A stretch of DNA of 64,000 bases from Bifidobacterium vespertilionis (GCF_008698145.1 NZ_RZNZ01000011.1:1-64000), one strand, 5' to 3'; counted from the first letter of the stretch, positions 52,431 to 62,259 are shown. Notes: generated by a model from the letters alone, not told the origin. Numbers and translations are program-made.

Positions 52431-54884
52431 ATGCCTGAGAAGAAATCGATATCCGTCAAGCGCGTGTTCACGCTGCTGCTGGCGTACATCATGTTTTGCG
52501 GGGCCGGCGGCGTGGTGATGACCGGCTTCCTGCTGCCCGCCGTATTCGGCGCCAACGCCGTGATCAAGACCGTGGCCCCGTCGCTCAAGGCGGAGGGCAT
52601 CGATTTCTCCATCGCGGATCTGCCGCAGGCCTCCACGCTGTATGCGGCGGACAACAGCAAGATCACGTCGTTCTACACGCAGAACCGCATCGTGGTGCCG
52701 CTGAGCGAGGTTTCGGACATCATGAAGAAGGCCATGGTCGCCAGCGAGGACCGCCGCTTCTTCCAGCATTCCGGCGTGGACATCCAGGGCGTCATGCGCG
52801 CGTTCGTGCAGACATACATCAAATCGGGCGGCGGCACCCAGGGCGGTTCGTCGCTCACCCAGCAGTACGTGAAGAACGTGCTGCTCTCCCAGGCCGAATC
52901 GGATGACGATCCGATCGCCGCGTATCACGCCACCGAGGACACCATCGCCCGCAAGCTGCGCGAGATGCTGATCGCCGTGCAGATCGAGAAGGAATACTCC
53001 AAGGCGGAGATTTTGCAGGGATACCTCAACATCGCCCAGTTCGGCACGCGCAACCTGTACGGCGTGGAATCCGCGGCCCGTCGCTACTTCAACAAGAGCG
53101 CCAAGGACCTCAACCTGGTCGAGGCCGCCACCATCACGCCCATCACCCAGAACCCGGCCAAGTACGATCCCTCCATCGAGGCGAACCAGCCGGAGGCGCA
53201 GAGGCAGCGCAATCTGGTGCTGGACATCATGCTTCAGGAGGGCTACATCACCCAGCAGGAGCATGACGAGGCCTTCAACACCCCCATCAAGGACACCCTG
53301 CACATCACATCCGTGGCCCAGGGCTGCATGGCGGCCGGCGATGCGGCGTTCTTCTGCACCTACGTGGTCAAGCAGATCGAAAACTCGCCCGAATTCGGCG
53401 AAACCAAGGAGGAGCGCCAGAAGCTGCTCAACGCCGGTGGTCTGGAGATCCACACCACGCTGGACGTGAATGCCAACAACGCGGCCATGAATGCGGCCAA
53501 GGAGGGCATCCCGGTCAACGACCCCAGCCAGTTCGAGATGATCATCGCGGCCATCCGCCCGGGCACCGGCGAGGTGCTCGGCTTCGGCATCAACCGCACA
53601 TACGACGCCACCAGCGCCGCGGCCTCCGATCCCACGCGCACGGCCGTCAACTACGCGGTGGATCAGAAGGACGGCGGCGGCACCGGCTTCTCCGTGGGCT
53701 CCACCTGGAAGCCCATCAACCTGGTCGCATGGATGCGCGCGGGTCGTTCCATCAACGAGGTCCTGCCCGCGGCCAACAGCGTGAACGAGCGCACGGACAT
53801 CCCCGACTACAAGGCCAACGTCACGTGGACCGTGAGCAATTCGGGCCGCGCCGGCACGGCCGAATCCCCGCTCATGGGTCTGGTCAACTCGCACAACACC
53901 ACGCAGGCGGCCATGCTCAAGGTGATCGGTCTGACCCCGATCCTCAATGCCGCGGCGGACATGGGCTATCACAGCGCCGCCATCGCGGACGAGGGCAAGA
54001 GCCTGCTTGAGCAGAAGACCCTGTACAACCCGCCCATGGTGATCGGTACCGGCGTCTCCGCCTCCCCGCTGACCATGGCGAACGTGTACGCCACGATCGC
54101 GGCCAACGGCGTGCAGTGCACCCCGATCGCGCTGACCAAGGTGGTGGACCGCAACGGCAAGGACATCCCCGTGCCGAGCGCCAACTGCCATCAGGCCATC
54201 GACCCGGAGATCGCGCAGACCGTGGCCTACGCCATGAATCAGGGCGTGGTCACCCCGTCCGGCGCCGCGCACACCGCGCAGCTGGCCAACGGCCGCAAGA
54301 CGTTCGCCAAGACCGGTACGAACGAGAACGAGTATCTGGTCACCGCCGGCTTCACCCCGGAGGTGGCCGCGTTCGCGATCGCCGGCAACGCGGAGGGTTA
54401 CACCAAGGAGTACGACAAGAAGACCGGCACCTGGACGACCACCAACGGCTTCACGAACCGCACCATCAACGGCGTGTTCCACGACACCTGGTTCGGCTAC
54501 CAGCTGGTCACCCCGGTGTGGGTGAACTTCATGAACACCTACCTTGACGCCGCGGGCATCCCCGCCAACAACGACTACGGCACCCCGTCCTCGAAGTACA
54601 CGGCGGTTCTGAACTCCGCCGGCACGTCCAAGTCGGATGGGACCGCAACCGACGCGGGCGGCGACGCCTCGAACCAGTCCGGCACCACGGGGCAGAACGG
54701 CACCACGAACCGGTCCGAAACCACGAACCAGGGCAACGGCAACAACACCGGCGCCACCTCCACGCCGGCGCCGACCGCCACGCAGCAGGCCCAGCAGCAA
54801 ACGCAGCAGCAGAACCAGCAGCAGGGCGCCCAGAACAACAACGCCGGTCAGGAGAACGCCGGACAGCAGCAGAGCGGCCAGTAG
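52431..54884 (+). CDS. Class A penicillin-binding protein (glycosyltransferase plus transpeptidase)
   Basis: The 817-residue bifunctional enzyme has one N-terminal membrane helix (about 12-35). GT51 glycosyltransferase motifs are EDRRFFQHSGVD (Glu106) and GGSSLTQQYVKN. The transpeptidase has SxxK Ser424-Lys427 in GSTWKP, SNS and KTG 627-629 in KTGTNEN. It polymerises and cross-links peptidoglycan outside the membrane. The last 85 residues are a Gly/Asn/Thr then Gln-rich tail (QQQTQQQNQQQ), probably disordered. TAGAAT ends 7 nt before the ATG (leaderless); the earlier ATG at 52422 overlaps that box. Confidence 0.95.
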   Translation: MPEKKSISVKRVFTLLLAYIMFCGAGGVVMTGFLLPAVFGANAVIKTVAPSLKAEGIDFSIADLPQASTLYAADNSKITSFYTQNRIVVPLSEVSDIMKKAMVASEDRRFFQHSGVDIQGVMRAFVQTYIKSGGGTQGGSSLTQQYVKNVLLSQAESDDDPIAAYHATEDTIARKLREMLIAVQIEKEYSKAEILQGYLNIAQFGTRNLYGVESAARRYFNKSAKDLNLVEAATITPITQNPAKYDPSIEANQPEAQRQRNLVLDIMLQEGYITQQEHDEAFNTPIKDTLHITSVAQGCMAAGDAAFFCTYVVKQIENSPEFGETKEERQKLLNAGGLEIHTTLDVNANNAAMNAAKEGIPVNDPSQFEMIIAAIRPGTGEVLGFGINRTYDATSAAASDPTRTAVNYAVDQKDGGGTGFSVGSTWKPINLVAWMRAGRSINEVLPAANSVNERTDIPDYKANVTWTVSNSGRAGTAESPLMGLVNSHNTTQAAMLKVIGLTPILNAAADMGYHSAAIADEGKSLLEQKTLYNPPMVIGTGVSASPLTMANVYATIAANGVQCTPIALTKVVDRNGKDIPVPSANCHQAIDPEIAQTVAYAMNQGVVTPSGAAHTAQLANGRKTFAKTGTNENEYLVTAGFTPEVAAFAIAGNAEGYTKEYDKKTGTWTTTNGFTNRTINGVFHDTWFGYQLVTPVWVNFMNTYLDAAGIPANNDYGTPSSKYTAVLNSAGTSKSDGTATDAGGDASNQSGTTGQNGTTNRSETTNQGNGNNTGATSTPAPTATQQAQQQTQQQNQQQGAQNNNAGQENAGQQQSGQ

Positions 54885-55034
54885 CGTCACCCGGCCGGCA
54901 GCCGGCCCCTAATGCGCGAACCCTCACGAGCCATACACACATGGCCGTGGGGGTTCGCCTGTTGTTCACCTACAATGAAAGGGCGTACGGCCGTCAAGGT
55001 GGCGGCCGGTCGGCTTCGAGAGGGGGATGCGTCG

Positions 55035-56414
55035 ATGGCACAGCCTGAATACGACGATATGGACATGACCGGCTTCGATATGAGGGGATTCACCGTGGCG
55101 GACAAGACGTCGGCCTACGACAGGGATGATGATGAGGACGATCCGGTCATCCCGAACGTTCTGACCGGTCAGGGGGCCACATCCGCGGCTCAGGCCTCCG
55201 ATGGCGCTTCCGCCGCTGGCGCCGATGATGACACGGCCGACGCCGAGTCCGTCGCATCCGCCGCGCCCAGTCCGAAGAAACCCTCGCGCAAGGGACTGTT
55301 CAAGTCGTCCAAGAACGCCACGAAGGCCGAAGCGCCCGCGCTGTTCAGCCCGATCGCGCTGCGCGGCGCCACCGCCCGCAACCGCATCTGGCTGCCGCCC
55401 ATGGATACGTATTCGGCGTTCGCGCGCGACGGCAAGCCCACGCCCTTCCACTACCAGCACTATGTCTCCCGCGCGATGGGCGGCTTCGGCCTGGTGTGCT
55501 TCGAGGCCACCGCGGTCACGCCGGATGGCCGCATTTCACCGTGCGATCTGGGTCTGTGGGACGACGATCAGATCGAGGCGTACCGTTGGATCGTGCAGGG
55601 CGTCAAGGATGCCGGCGCGGTGGCCGCCATCCAGCTCAACCATGCCGGGCGCAAGGGGTCCACCGGCTGCTTCGCCACCGGCTTCGAGGGCGAAAGCGTG
55701 CCGCAGGATCAGGGCGGCTGGCCCACGGTGGCTCCCAGTCCCATCGCCTTCGACAACTTCGCCGCGCCCCGCGAACTGACTGTGGATGAGATCCACGGCA
55801 TTGTGGGTGCCTTCCGCGCGGCCGCCGTGCGCGCGGTGAACGCAGGATTCGACGTGATCGAGATCCACGCGGCCCACGGCTACCTGCTGAGCGAATTCCT
55901 CGACCCGCTCACCAACACCCGCACCGACGAGTACGGCGGCAGCCTCGAGAACCGCATGCGCATGCTCGTCGAGGTGGTGGACGCCGTGCGCGCGGCCGTG
56001 GCCCCGTCCGTCGCGCTGTTCGTGCGCGTCTCCGCCACCGACTGGGCGGCCGGCGGCTGGGATCTGAACCAGACGATCGAAACCGCGCGCGTGCTCAAGG
56101 TGCACGGCGTGGATCTGGTGGATGTCTCCACCGGCGGCATCCTGCCGGGCGTGGCCATTCCGGCCAAGCCGAACTATCAGGTGCCGTTCTCCGAGCAGAT
56201 TCGTCTCAAGGCCCTGGTGCCCACCACCGCGGTGGGGCTCATCACCAAGCCGAAGCAGGCCGATCGGATCGTGCGCCGGGGCGAGGCCGACGCCGTGCAG
56301 ATCGGACGGGCCGCGCTGCGCGATCCGTACTGGCCGCTGCGCGCCGCCGACAAGCTCGGCCTCAAGACATCCGAGGCGCCCTACCAGCCGCAGTACATCC
56401 GTGGCGCGTACTGA
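55035..56414 (+). CDS. Old yellow enzyme family NADH:flavin oxidoreductase with long N-terminal extension
   Basis: The 459-residue protein has a TIM-barrel OYE domain from about residue 101: [29 protein letters not shown], the substrate-binding [20 protein letters not shown] and LENRMRM, ending [11 protein letters not shown] ... [10 protein letters not shown]. This places it in the YqjM/NamA branch, FMN-dependent ene-reductases. The first 100 residues are Asp/Ala/Lys-rich and lack predicted structure, an unusual addition for this family. GAGAGGGGG precedes the ATG and TACAAT lies at 54970-54975. The substrate is unknown. Confidence 0.88.
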   Translation: MAQPEYDDMDMTGFDMRGFTVADKTSAYDRDDDEDDPVIPNVLTGQGATSAAQASDGASAAGADDDTADAESVASAAPSPKKPSRKGLFKSSKNATKAEAPALFSPIALRGATARNRIWLPPMDTYSAFARDGKPTPFHYQHYVSRAMGGFGLVCFEATAVTPDGRISPCDLGLWDDDQIEAYRWIVQGVKDAGAVAAIQLNHAGRKGSTGCFATGFEGESVPQDQGGWPTVAPSPIAFDNFAAPRELTVDEIHGIVGAFRAAAVRAVNAGFDVIEIHAAHGYLLSEFLDPLTNTRTDEYGGSLENRMRMLVEVVDAVRAAVAPSVALFVRVSATDWAAGGWDLNQTIETARVLKVHGVDLVDVSTGGILPGVAIPAKPNYQVPFSEQIRLKALVPTTAVGLITKPKQADRIVRRGEADAVQIGRAALRDPYWPLRAADKLGLKTSEAPYQPQYIRGAY

Positions 56415-56457
56415 CCCTTCGCGTGTAGGCGCTTCGTCATCCTGAGCGCCCTTCTCC

Positions 56458-56558
56458 GTCATCCTGAGCGGAGCATAGCGGAGTCGAAGGATCCTTAACT
56501 TTGTGTGGGGAATTAAGGATCCTTCGACTCCGCCCTAACGGGCTCCGCTCAGGATGAC
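56458..56558. repeat. Dispersed TCATCCTGAGCG palindrome before pyrD
   Basis: Left arm from GTCATCCTGAGCGGAGC to GGAGTCGAAGGATCCTTAA, right arm its complement with a short insert (CCTAACGGG), and a CTTTGTGTGGGGAA loop. Single-arm fragments lie at 56436-56448 and 56578-56623. 56415-56682 has no gene. Confidence 0.7.
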
Positions 56559-56682
56559 GGGAGAGCACCGAATCACGCGCTTCGCTCAGGATGACGAGGA
56601 GGCATGTTCAGCGCTCAGGATGACGCGGGCCCTCCCGACCATTCGCTGGCGCTTCGCCGCATGCGGTGAGACAATGGAACGC

Positions 56683-57834
56683 ATGAGCTACGTTTCCGAG
56701 AACTTCTGGCACGACGCCGTGAACAAGGCCACCACCGATCTGTTCACCTTCGGGTATAAGCACGTCATCAAGCCGCATTTCGTCTTCAACCACACGCCCG
56801 ATGTGGCGCACGACCAGATGATCGAGTTCTGCCGCGTCACCAAGAACATTCCGCCGCTGATGTGGCTGGAGCGCGAGATGCTCAACTACACGGACCCGAT
56901 TCTGGAGACCAATGTGATGGGCGTGCGGTTCAACAACCCGTTTGGCCTGTCCGCCGGCCTGGACAAGAACTGCGACATGCCGGTCCTGCTGGACAACGCC
57001 GGCTTCGGCTTCGAAACCGTGGGCTCCACCACCGCGCGCGTCTGCCCGGGCAATCCCAAGCCGTGGTTCCATCGTCTGCCCGAATACGATTCGATGATGG
57101 TGCACGTGGGTCTGGCCAATGACGGCTCGGACAAGGTGATCCCGCGTGCCGAGGAGGCTTGGCGCAAGTCGCACGGCATGCAGATCTCCGTGTCGATCGC
57201 GCGCACCAACGACCAGTACTGCGGCGATCTGGACGAGGGCATCGAGGACTACTGCATCTCCATGCGCCGCGCGGCCGGCCGCACCGCGATGATCGAGGTC
57301 AACGTCTCCTGCCCGAACACCCATGTGGGCGAGCCGTTCACCTCCAGCCCGGAGAATCTGGACAAGCTGTTCACCGAACTGGACAAAATCGAACATCCGC
57401 AGCCGGTGCTGGTGAAGATGCCGCTCAACAAGACCTGGCCCGAGTTCCGCGACCTGCTTGAGGTGCTGGCGGACCATCGCGTGGACGGCGTGTCGATCGC
57501 CAACCTGCAGAAGGACCGCACGGGCCTACAGATCCCGCGCGAATGGGAGGGTGGCCTGTCCGGCGGCCCCACGTACCGCGCCAGCAATGCGATCGTCGCC
57601 AATACGTACCGCGATTTCGGCGACCGCTTCGCCATCGCGGGCATCGGCGGCGTGTTCACGCCCCGCCAGGCGTACGCCAAGATCCGCTCCGGCGCCAGCT
57701 TGGTCATGTTCATCAGCTCGCTCATGTACCGCGGTCCCCAGCAGATCACCGTGCTCAAGCGCGGTCTGGCCGATCTGCTGCGTCGCGACGGCTTCGATTC
57801 GGTGTCCGAGGCCGTGGGTGTGGACGTGGACTGA
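56683..57834 (+). CDS. pyrD: Dihydroorotate dehydrogenase, class 2-like
   Basis: The 383-residue FMN enzyme of pyrimidine synthesis has NPFGLSAGLDKNCDMP, the catalytic-Ser motif EVNVSCPNTHVG and the FMN phosphate region GIGGVFTPRQAYAKIRSGAS. The length and N-terminal helices (about 1-70) fit the membrane-associated, quinone-type class 2 form. The substrate loop is close to that of actinobacterial homologues. GACAAT ends 7 nt before the ATG, again suggesting leaderless translation. Confidence 0.88.
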   Translation: MSYVSENFWHDAVNKATTDLFTFGYKHVIKPHFVFNHTPDVAHDQMIEFCRVTKNIPPLMWLEREMLNYTDPILETNVMGVRFNNPFGLSAGLDKNCDMPVLLDNAGFGFETVGSTTARVCPGNPKPWFHRLPEYDSMMVHVGLANDGSDKVIPRAEEAWRKSHGMQISVSIARTNDQYCGDLDEGIEDYCISMRRAAGRTAMIEVNVSCPNTHVGEPFTSSPENLDKLFTELDKIEHPQPVLVKMPLNKTWPEFRDLLEVLADHRVDGVSIANLQKDRTGLQIPREWEGGLSGGPTYRASNAIVANTYRDFGDRFAIAGIGGVFTPRQAYAKIRSGASLVMFISSLMYRGPQQITVLKRGLADLLRRDGFDSVSEAVGVDVD

Positions 57835-57892
57835 GTCGCGCGCCGCATCCGCCGTCGGCGATTGCTACAGTATGTGCCAGAAAGGGGGATTC

Positions 57893-58633
57893 ATGTCCGA
57901 AGGGACCCGCACGCTGATCGTCATGCCCACCTACAACGAGGTGGCGAACCTCAAGCCCACGCTGTCCGGCATCTTCGCCTATGCGCCTGAAGTCGAGGTG
58001 CTGGTGGTGGACGACAATTCGCCGGACGGCACCGGCCGCCTCGCCGCGTTCATGGGGCAGGGGGACCATCGCATCCATGTGCTGCACCGCGAGGCCAAGA
58101 ACGGCCTGGGTCCGGCGTATCTGGCCGGCTTCCAGTGGGCGCTGGAGCGCGGATACGATCTGATCTGCGAAATGGACATGGACGGCTCTCACCGGCCGGA
58201 GGACTTCCGCCGCATGCTGGATGTGGCCATCACGAACCCGGAGGTCGATCTGGTGATCGGCTCCCGCCGCGTGCCCGGCGGCCATACGGTCAACTGGCCG
58301 TGGATTCGCGATGCGATCTCCCGCGGCGGCTCGTGGTACGCGCGCACGATGCTCGGACTGCCCATCCACGACATGACCGCCGGCTTCCGCATCTACCGCG
58401 CGCCCATGCTGGCGAGGCTGGGGCTCGATCGCGTGGAGGCCAACGGATACGTGTTCCAGGTGGACATGACCCGTCGCGTGGCGGCAGCTGGCGGCGTGAT
58501 CCGCGAGGTGCCGATCGTGTTCGTGGAGCGTGTGCGCGGCAATTCCAAGATGAGCTCGCGCATCGTGGTGGAGGCCATGGCGATGGTCACGAAATGGGGT
58601 CTTGAGCGCCTGTCTCGCCGTCACGCTTCGTGA
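57893..58633 (+). CDS. Polyprenol-phosphate mannosyltransferase (GT2, Ppm1/DPM1-like)
   Basis: The 246-residue GT2 glycosyltransferase has MPTYNEVANLKPTLSGIFAY, VVDDNSPDGTG and the DXD-like EMDMDGSH. The conserved DMTAGFRIYRAPML and EVPIVFVERVRGNSKMS blocks mark the dolichol/polyprenol-phosphate mannose synthase group. It transfers mannose from GDP-mannose to a lipid carrier for cell-envelope glycans. No membrane domain is fused. AAAGGGGG lies 6 nt before the ATG. Confidence 0.9.
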   Translation: MSEGTRTLIVMPTYNEVANLKPTLSGIFAYAPEVEVLVVDDNSPDGTGRLAAFMGQGDHRIHVLHREAKNGLGPAYLAGFQWALERGYDLICEMDMDGSHRPEDFRRMLDVAITNPEVDLVIGSRRVPGGHTVNWPWIRDAISRGGSWYARTMLGLPIHDMTAGFRIYRAPMLARLGLDRVEANGYVFQVDMTRRVAAAGGVIREVPIVFVERVRGNSKMSSRIVVEAMAMVTKWGLERLSRRHAS

Positions 58634-58654
58634 CACGAAACGCTCATTCTCGTT

Positions 58655-58683
58655 TTGTTATATGAGCGGATGTGTGCGATAAT
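58655..58683 (+). promoter_or_regulatory. Promoter of the gal regulator, leaderless
   Basis: TTGTTA (58655-58660), a 17-bp spacer and GATAAT (58678-58683), with the ATG starting 6 nt later. Transcription should start on the start codon. Confidence 0.65.
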
Positions 58684-58689
58684 GTTCGA

Positions 58690-59508
58690 ATGATATCGTC
58701 ACAACGCCAACATCTGATCCTGAGCCGACTGCGCACGCGAGGAGCCGTGCGCATCACCGCGCTGTCCAAGGAGCTTGGTGTCTCCGCGATGACGATCCGA
58801 CGGGACATCGCTGACCTGTCGGACAAGGGCCTGCTCAAGCGCGTCCACGGCGGTGCCATCACCACCTCCACGCTGCTCGCCGAGCCGCTGTTCTCGGTCA
58901 AGTCGCAAATGGACATCGGGCTCAAGGACGCCATCGCCCAGGAGGCCATCAAATACGTGGCCCCCGGAGACGTGATCGCCATCGGCGGCGGCACCACCTC
59001 CTATGTGTTCGCCCAGCATCTGCTTGAATCCCAGCAGTCCGCCGGCGTCACCATCCTCACCAATTCGATCCCGGTCGCCGAGCTCGTGCAGGCGCTGGAG
59101 ACGAAGGACGTCGAAGTCATCGTCACCGGCGGCGTGATCACGCGCTCCAACGCGCTCGTGGGACCCATCGCGGACAAGGTGATCGGCTCCCTGCGCGTCA
59201 ACACCGTGTTCCTCGGCACCCATTCGGTGTCCATCCCGCGCGGCTTCCTCATGCCGAACTCGCTGGAGGCGGCCACGGACATGGCCATGATGGACATCGC
59301 CGACCGCACGATCATCCTCACGGACCACACCAAGTGGGCGTGCACATCCCTGTCCCTGTTCGCCCGGTTCGACCAGGTGGACACGGTCATCACCGACGAC
59401 GGTCTGGACCCCGTCTCGGCGAAGCAAACCAAGGAGTTGGTAAAGGACCTTGTTCTCGCCAAACAGGTGGAACAGGTACAAGAAAGTGAAAGTGAGCACA
59501 TCCAATGA
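58690..59508 (+). CDS. DeoR-family regulator of the galactose genes
   Basis: The 272-residue regulator has the DeoR N-terminal helix-turn-helix (LRTRGAVRITALSKELGVSA, then MTIRRDI) and the C-terminal sugar-phosphate sensor domain (VAPGDVIAIGGGTTSYVFAQ, VTGGVITRSNALVG, DITIILTDHTKW-like block). It probably represses galTK until a galactose metabolite binds. Its stop overlaps the galT start by 4 bp. I preferred ATG 58690 because the promoter predicts a leaderless mRNA starting there, rather than the open frame from 58672. Confidence 0.88.
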   Translation: MISSQRQHLILSRLRTRGAVRITALSKELGVSAMTIRRDIADLSDKGLLKRVHGGAITTSTLLAEPLFSVKSQMDIGLKDAIAQEAIKYVAPGDVIAIGGGTTSYVFAQHLLESQQSAGVTILTNSIPVAELVQALETKDVEVIVTGGVITRSNALVGPIADKVIGSLRVNTVFLGTHSVSIPRGFLMPNSLEAATDMAMMDIADRTIILTDHTKWACTSLSLFARFDQVDTVITDDGLDPVSAKQTKELVKDLVLAKQVEQVQESESEHIQ

Positions 59509-60755
59509 GCGAATTCGCACATTACACCCCGGGGGAGTATGCGTCCGAGCACATTCGCATCACGCCGACGACGCTGGCCGACGGCCGTGACTTCTTCTAT
59601 CTCGACGACGATCCGGAGTACGTCTCCGGCGCGAAGACGCGCGAGCTGAAGGATCCGCGCGATCTGCCGTACCGCTTCAGCAACCAGCTGAACGCGGCCG
59701 GCGAGGAGGTGCCGTACGCGGCCCCCGAAATGCGCCGCGATCCGCTGACCGGCGACTGGATCCCCATGGCCACCGCGCGCATGAACCGCCCGATCACCGC
59801 CGGCCCCGGCGCCACCGCCAAGGGCAACCCGCTGGCCGCCCGCAAGCCCGGCGACCCGTACCAGGACGGCGAGGTCCCGGACACCGACTACAACGTCGTC
59901 GTCTTCGAGAACCGCTTCCCGTCCATGGTCCGCGTGCCCGGCCGCTCCGAGGACGTCACCTTCGTCGACGGCAACCCGCTGTGGGAGAAGAAGATGGCCG
60001 CCGGCCGCTGCGAGGTCATCTGCTTCGACCCCGACGAGCACGGCCTGCCGGCCGATCTGCCCGTCTCCCGCCTGCGCACGGTGGTGGAGGCCTGGGCCTT
60101 CCGCACCGCCGAGATCTCCGCCATGGAGGGCATCGAGCAGATCTTCCCGTTCGAGAACCACGGCGCCGAAATCGGCGTCTCGCTGGCCCACCCGCACGGC
60201 CAGGTCTACTGCTACCCGTTCATCGCCCCGAAGATGGAGGCCGAGCTCAAGCACACCGAGGCCTACCACGAGAAGACCGGCGGCAACCTGCTCAAGGACC
60301 TGATGAACGCCGAGCTGGAGGCCAAGGAGCGCGTGGTGCTGCGCAACCACAGCTGGGTCGCCTACGTGCCGGCCGCCGCCCGCTGGCCCCTCGAGGTCCA
60401 CGTGGCCCCGGTGCGCGACGTGCTCACCCTCGACCAGCTCAACGACCAGGAACGCTGGGACCTCGCCCAGATGTACTCCACGCTGCTCAAGCGCGGCAAC
60501 GCCTTCTTCGACAAGGGCGACGGCAAGGGCATGGACCTGCCGTACATCGCCGCCTGGCACCAGGCCCCCATCCACGACCCGCGCCGCGCGAACTACCGCC
60601 TGAACCTCCAGTTCTTCAGCTTCCGCCGCGCCGCCAACAAGATCAAGTACCTGGCCGGTTCCGAGTCCGGCATGGCCGCCTGGATCTCCGACACCACGCC
60701 GGAACTGATCGCCAAGCGCTTCCACGAGCTGGGCGACGTCGACATCGCTGACTGA
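59505..60755 (+). CDS. galT: Galactose-1-phosphate uridylyltransferase
   Basis: The 416-residue GalT has the active-site HPH at 229-231 in SLAHPHGQ, preceded by FENHGAEIGV. FENRFPSMV and NHSWVAYVPAAARWPLEVHV are also typical. It exchanges UMP between UDP-glucose and galactose-1-phosphate in the Leloir pathway and, in bifidobacteria, serves galactose from lactose and lacto-N-biose. It is coupled to the upstream regulator by ATGA overlap and followed 49 bp later by galK. Confidence 0.96.
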   Translation: MSEFAHYTPGEYASEHIRITPTTLADGRDFFYLDDDPEYVSGAKTRELKDPRDLPYRFSNQLNAAGEEVPYAAPEMRRDPLTGDWIPMATARMNRPITAGPGATAKGNPLAARKPGDPYQDGEVPDTDYNVVVFENRFPSMVRVPGRSEDVTFVDGNPLWEKKMAAGRCEVICFDPDEHGLPADLPVSRLRTVVEAWAFRTAEISAMEGIEQIFPFENHGAEIGVSLAHPHGQVYCYPFIAPKMEAELKHTEAYHEKTGGNLLKDLMNAELEAKERVVLRNHSWVAYVPAAARWPLEVHVAPVRDVLTLDQLNDQERWDLAQMYSTLLKRGNAFFDKGDGKGMDLPYIAAWHQAPIHDPRRANYRLNLQFFSFRRAANKIKYLAGSESGMAAWISDTTPELIAKRFHELGDVDIAD

Positions 60756-60804
60756 GCCGTGCACAGCCAAGCACAACAACCACAAGAAAAGGAACGAAAC
60801 ACCA

Positions 60805-62055
60805 ATGACTGCTGTTGAATTCATCGAGCCGATCAGCCACGAGGATGGCGTCGCGCAGGCCAGCGACCTGTTCAAGCGCACCTTCGGCGCCGATCCCGCC
60901 GGCGTGTGGGCCGCCCCCGGCCGCGTCAACCTGATCGGCGAGCACACCGACTACAACGCCGGCCTGTGCCTGCCGATCGCTTTGCCCCACCGCACCTTCC
61001 TGGCCCTGAGCCCGCGCGAGGACACCACCGTGCGCCTCGTGTCCGACGTGGCCACGGACAAGGTCGCCACCGCGGATCTGGACGGCCTCAAGGCCGGCGG
61101 CGTGGACGGCTGGGCCGCCTACCCGGCCGGCGTGGCCTGGGCCCTGCGCGAGGCCGGCTTCGACCAGGTCAAGGGCTTCGACGCCGCCTTCGTCTCCTGC
61201 GTGCCGCTCGGCTCCGGCCTGAGCTCCTCCGCCGCCATGACATGCTCCACCGCGCTCGCGCTGGACGACGTGTACGGCCTGGGCTACGGCTCCACCGACG
61301 CCGGCCGCGTCACGCTCATCAACGCGGCCATCAAGTCGGAGAACGACATGGCCGGCGCCTCCACCGGTGGCCTCGATCAGAACGCCTCCATGCGCTGCAC
61401 GGCCGGCCACGCGATCCTGCTCGACTGCCGTCCGGGCCTGACCCCGCTGGAGTCCGTTTCCCAGCAGGAGTTCGATCTGGACAAGTACGGCCTTGAGCTG
61501 CTTGTGGTGGACACCCAAGCCCCGCACCAGCTCAACGACGGCCAGTACGCCCAGCGCCGCGCCACCTGCGAGGAGGCCGCGAGGATCCTCGGCGTGGAGA
61601 ACCTGCGCGTGGTGGCCGATCAGGTCAACGCCGCGGACGATCCGGTCGCCGCGCTCGCCGATGTGCTCGAGAAGCTCGACGAGCCGGCGCAGATCCGCTG
61701 CACCCGCCATGTGATCACCGAGATCGGCCGCGTCACCAAGTTCGTGGACGCCTTCAAGGCCGGCGACATCGCCAAGGCGGGCGAGCTGTTCAACGCCTCC
61801 CACAACTCGCTGCGCGACGACTACCGCGTCACCGTGCCCGAGCTGGACACGGCCGTGAACATCGCCCGCGCCCACGGTGCCTATGGCGCCCGCATGACCG
61901 GCGGCGGCTTCGGCGGCTCGATCATCGCCCTGGTGAACAAGGGTGCCGGTCACGACATCGCCCAGCGCATCGCCGACGAGTTCAAGGCCCAGGGCTTCAA
62001 CGCCCCGCGCGCCCTGCCCGCCGTGGCGGCCGCTGCTGCGTCACGCGAGGCGTGA
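60805..62055 (+). CDS. galK: Galactokinase
   Basis: The 416-residue GHMP kinase has the galactokinase signature GRVNLIGEHTDYNAG, the ATP-binding PLGSGLSSSAAM and MTGGGFGGS near the C-terminus. It makes galactose-1-phosphate from galactose and ATP. AAAAGGA precedes the ATG. Its last codons (SREA) lie at the start of an 84-bp tandem duplication, so the C-terminus and 3' UTR have been remodelled. Confidence 0.96.
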   Translation: MTAVEFIEPISHEDGVAQASDLFKRTFGADPAGVWAAPGRVNLIGEHTDYNAGLCLPIALPHRTFLALSPREDTTVRLVSDVATDKVATADLDGLKAGGVDGWAAYPAGVAWALREAGFDQVKGFDAAFVSCVPLGSGLSSSAAMTCSTALALDDVYGLGYGSTDAGRVTLINAAIKSENDMAGASTGGLDQNASMRCTAGHAILLDCRPGLTPLESVSQQEFDLDKYGLELLVVDTQAPHQLNDGQYAQRRATCEEAARILGVENLRVVADQVNAADDPVAALADVLEKLDEPAQIRCTRHVITEIGRVTKFVDAFKAGDIAKAGELFNASHNSLRDDYRVTVPELDTAVNIARAHGAYGARMTGGGFGGSIIALVNKGAGHDIAQRIADEFKAQGFNAPRALPAVAAAAASREA

Positions 62056-62226
62056 CGCCGTCGCCGCCGTGGTGGCGGCTCCCCTCACCTACGGGATGCC
62101 CACTGGGCATCCCGCTTGACGGTTCGGCGCGAGGCGTGACGCCGTCGCCGCCGTGGTGGCGGCTCCCCTCACCTACGGGATGCCCACCGGGCGTCCCGCT
62201 TGACGGTTCGGCGCGAGGCCTGACGC
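62045..62226. repeat. 84-bp tandem repeat spanning the galK 3' end
   Basis: Unit 1 (62045-62128) and unit 2 (62129-62212) differ at only a few bases, and a third starts (GCGAGGC, 62213-62226). Each carries GGGATGCCCAC and GGGC(A/G)TCCC, a hairpin that may act as the gal terminator. Confidence 0.85.
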
Positions 62227-62259
62227 AGCCGAACCATCCAGCGACACGCCCGGGGCAAC

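Noticed and set aside
51309..54890. A 1193-codon minus-strand open frame, and similar long ones at 14374-17118 and 27136-29535
   Set aside because: They lie opposite the PBP/Crp, GH2 and histidine kinase genes, lack start signals and recognisable motifs, and have shadow-frame composition.
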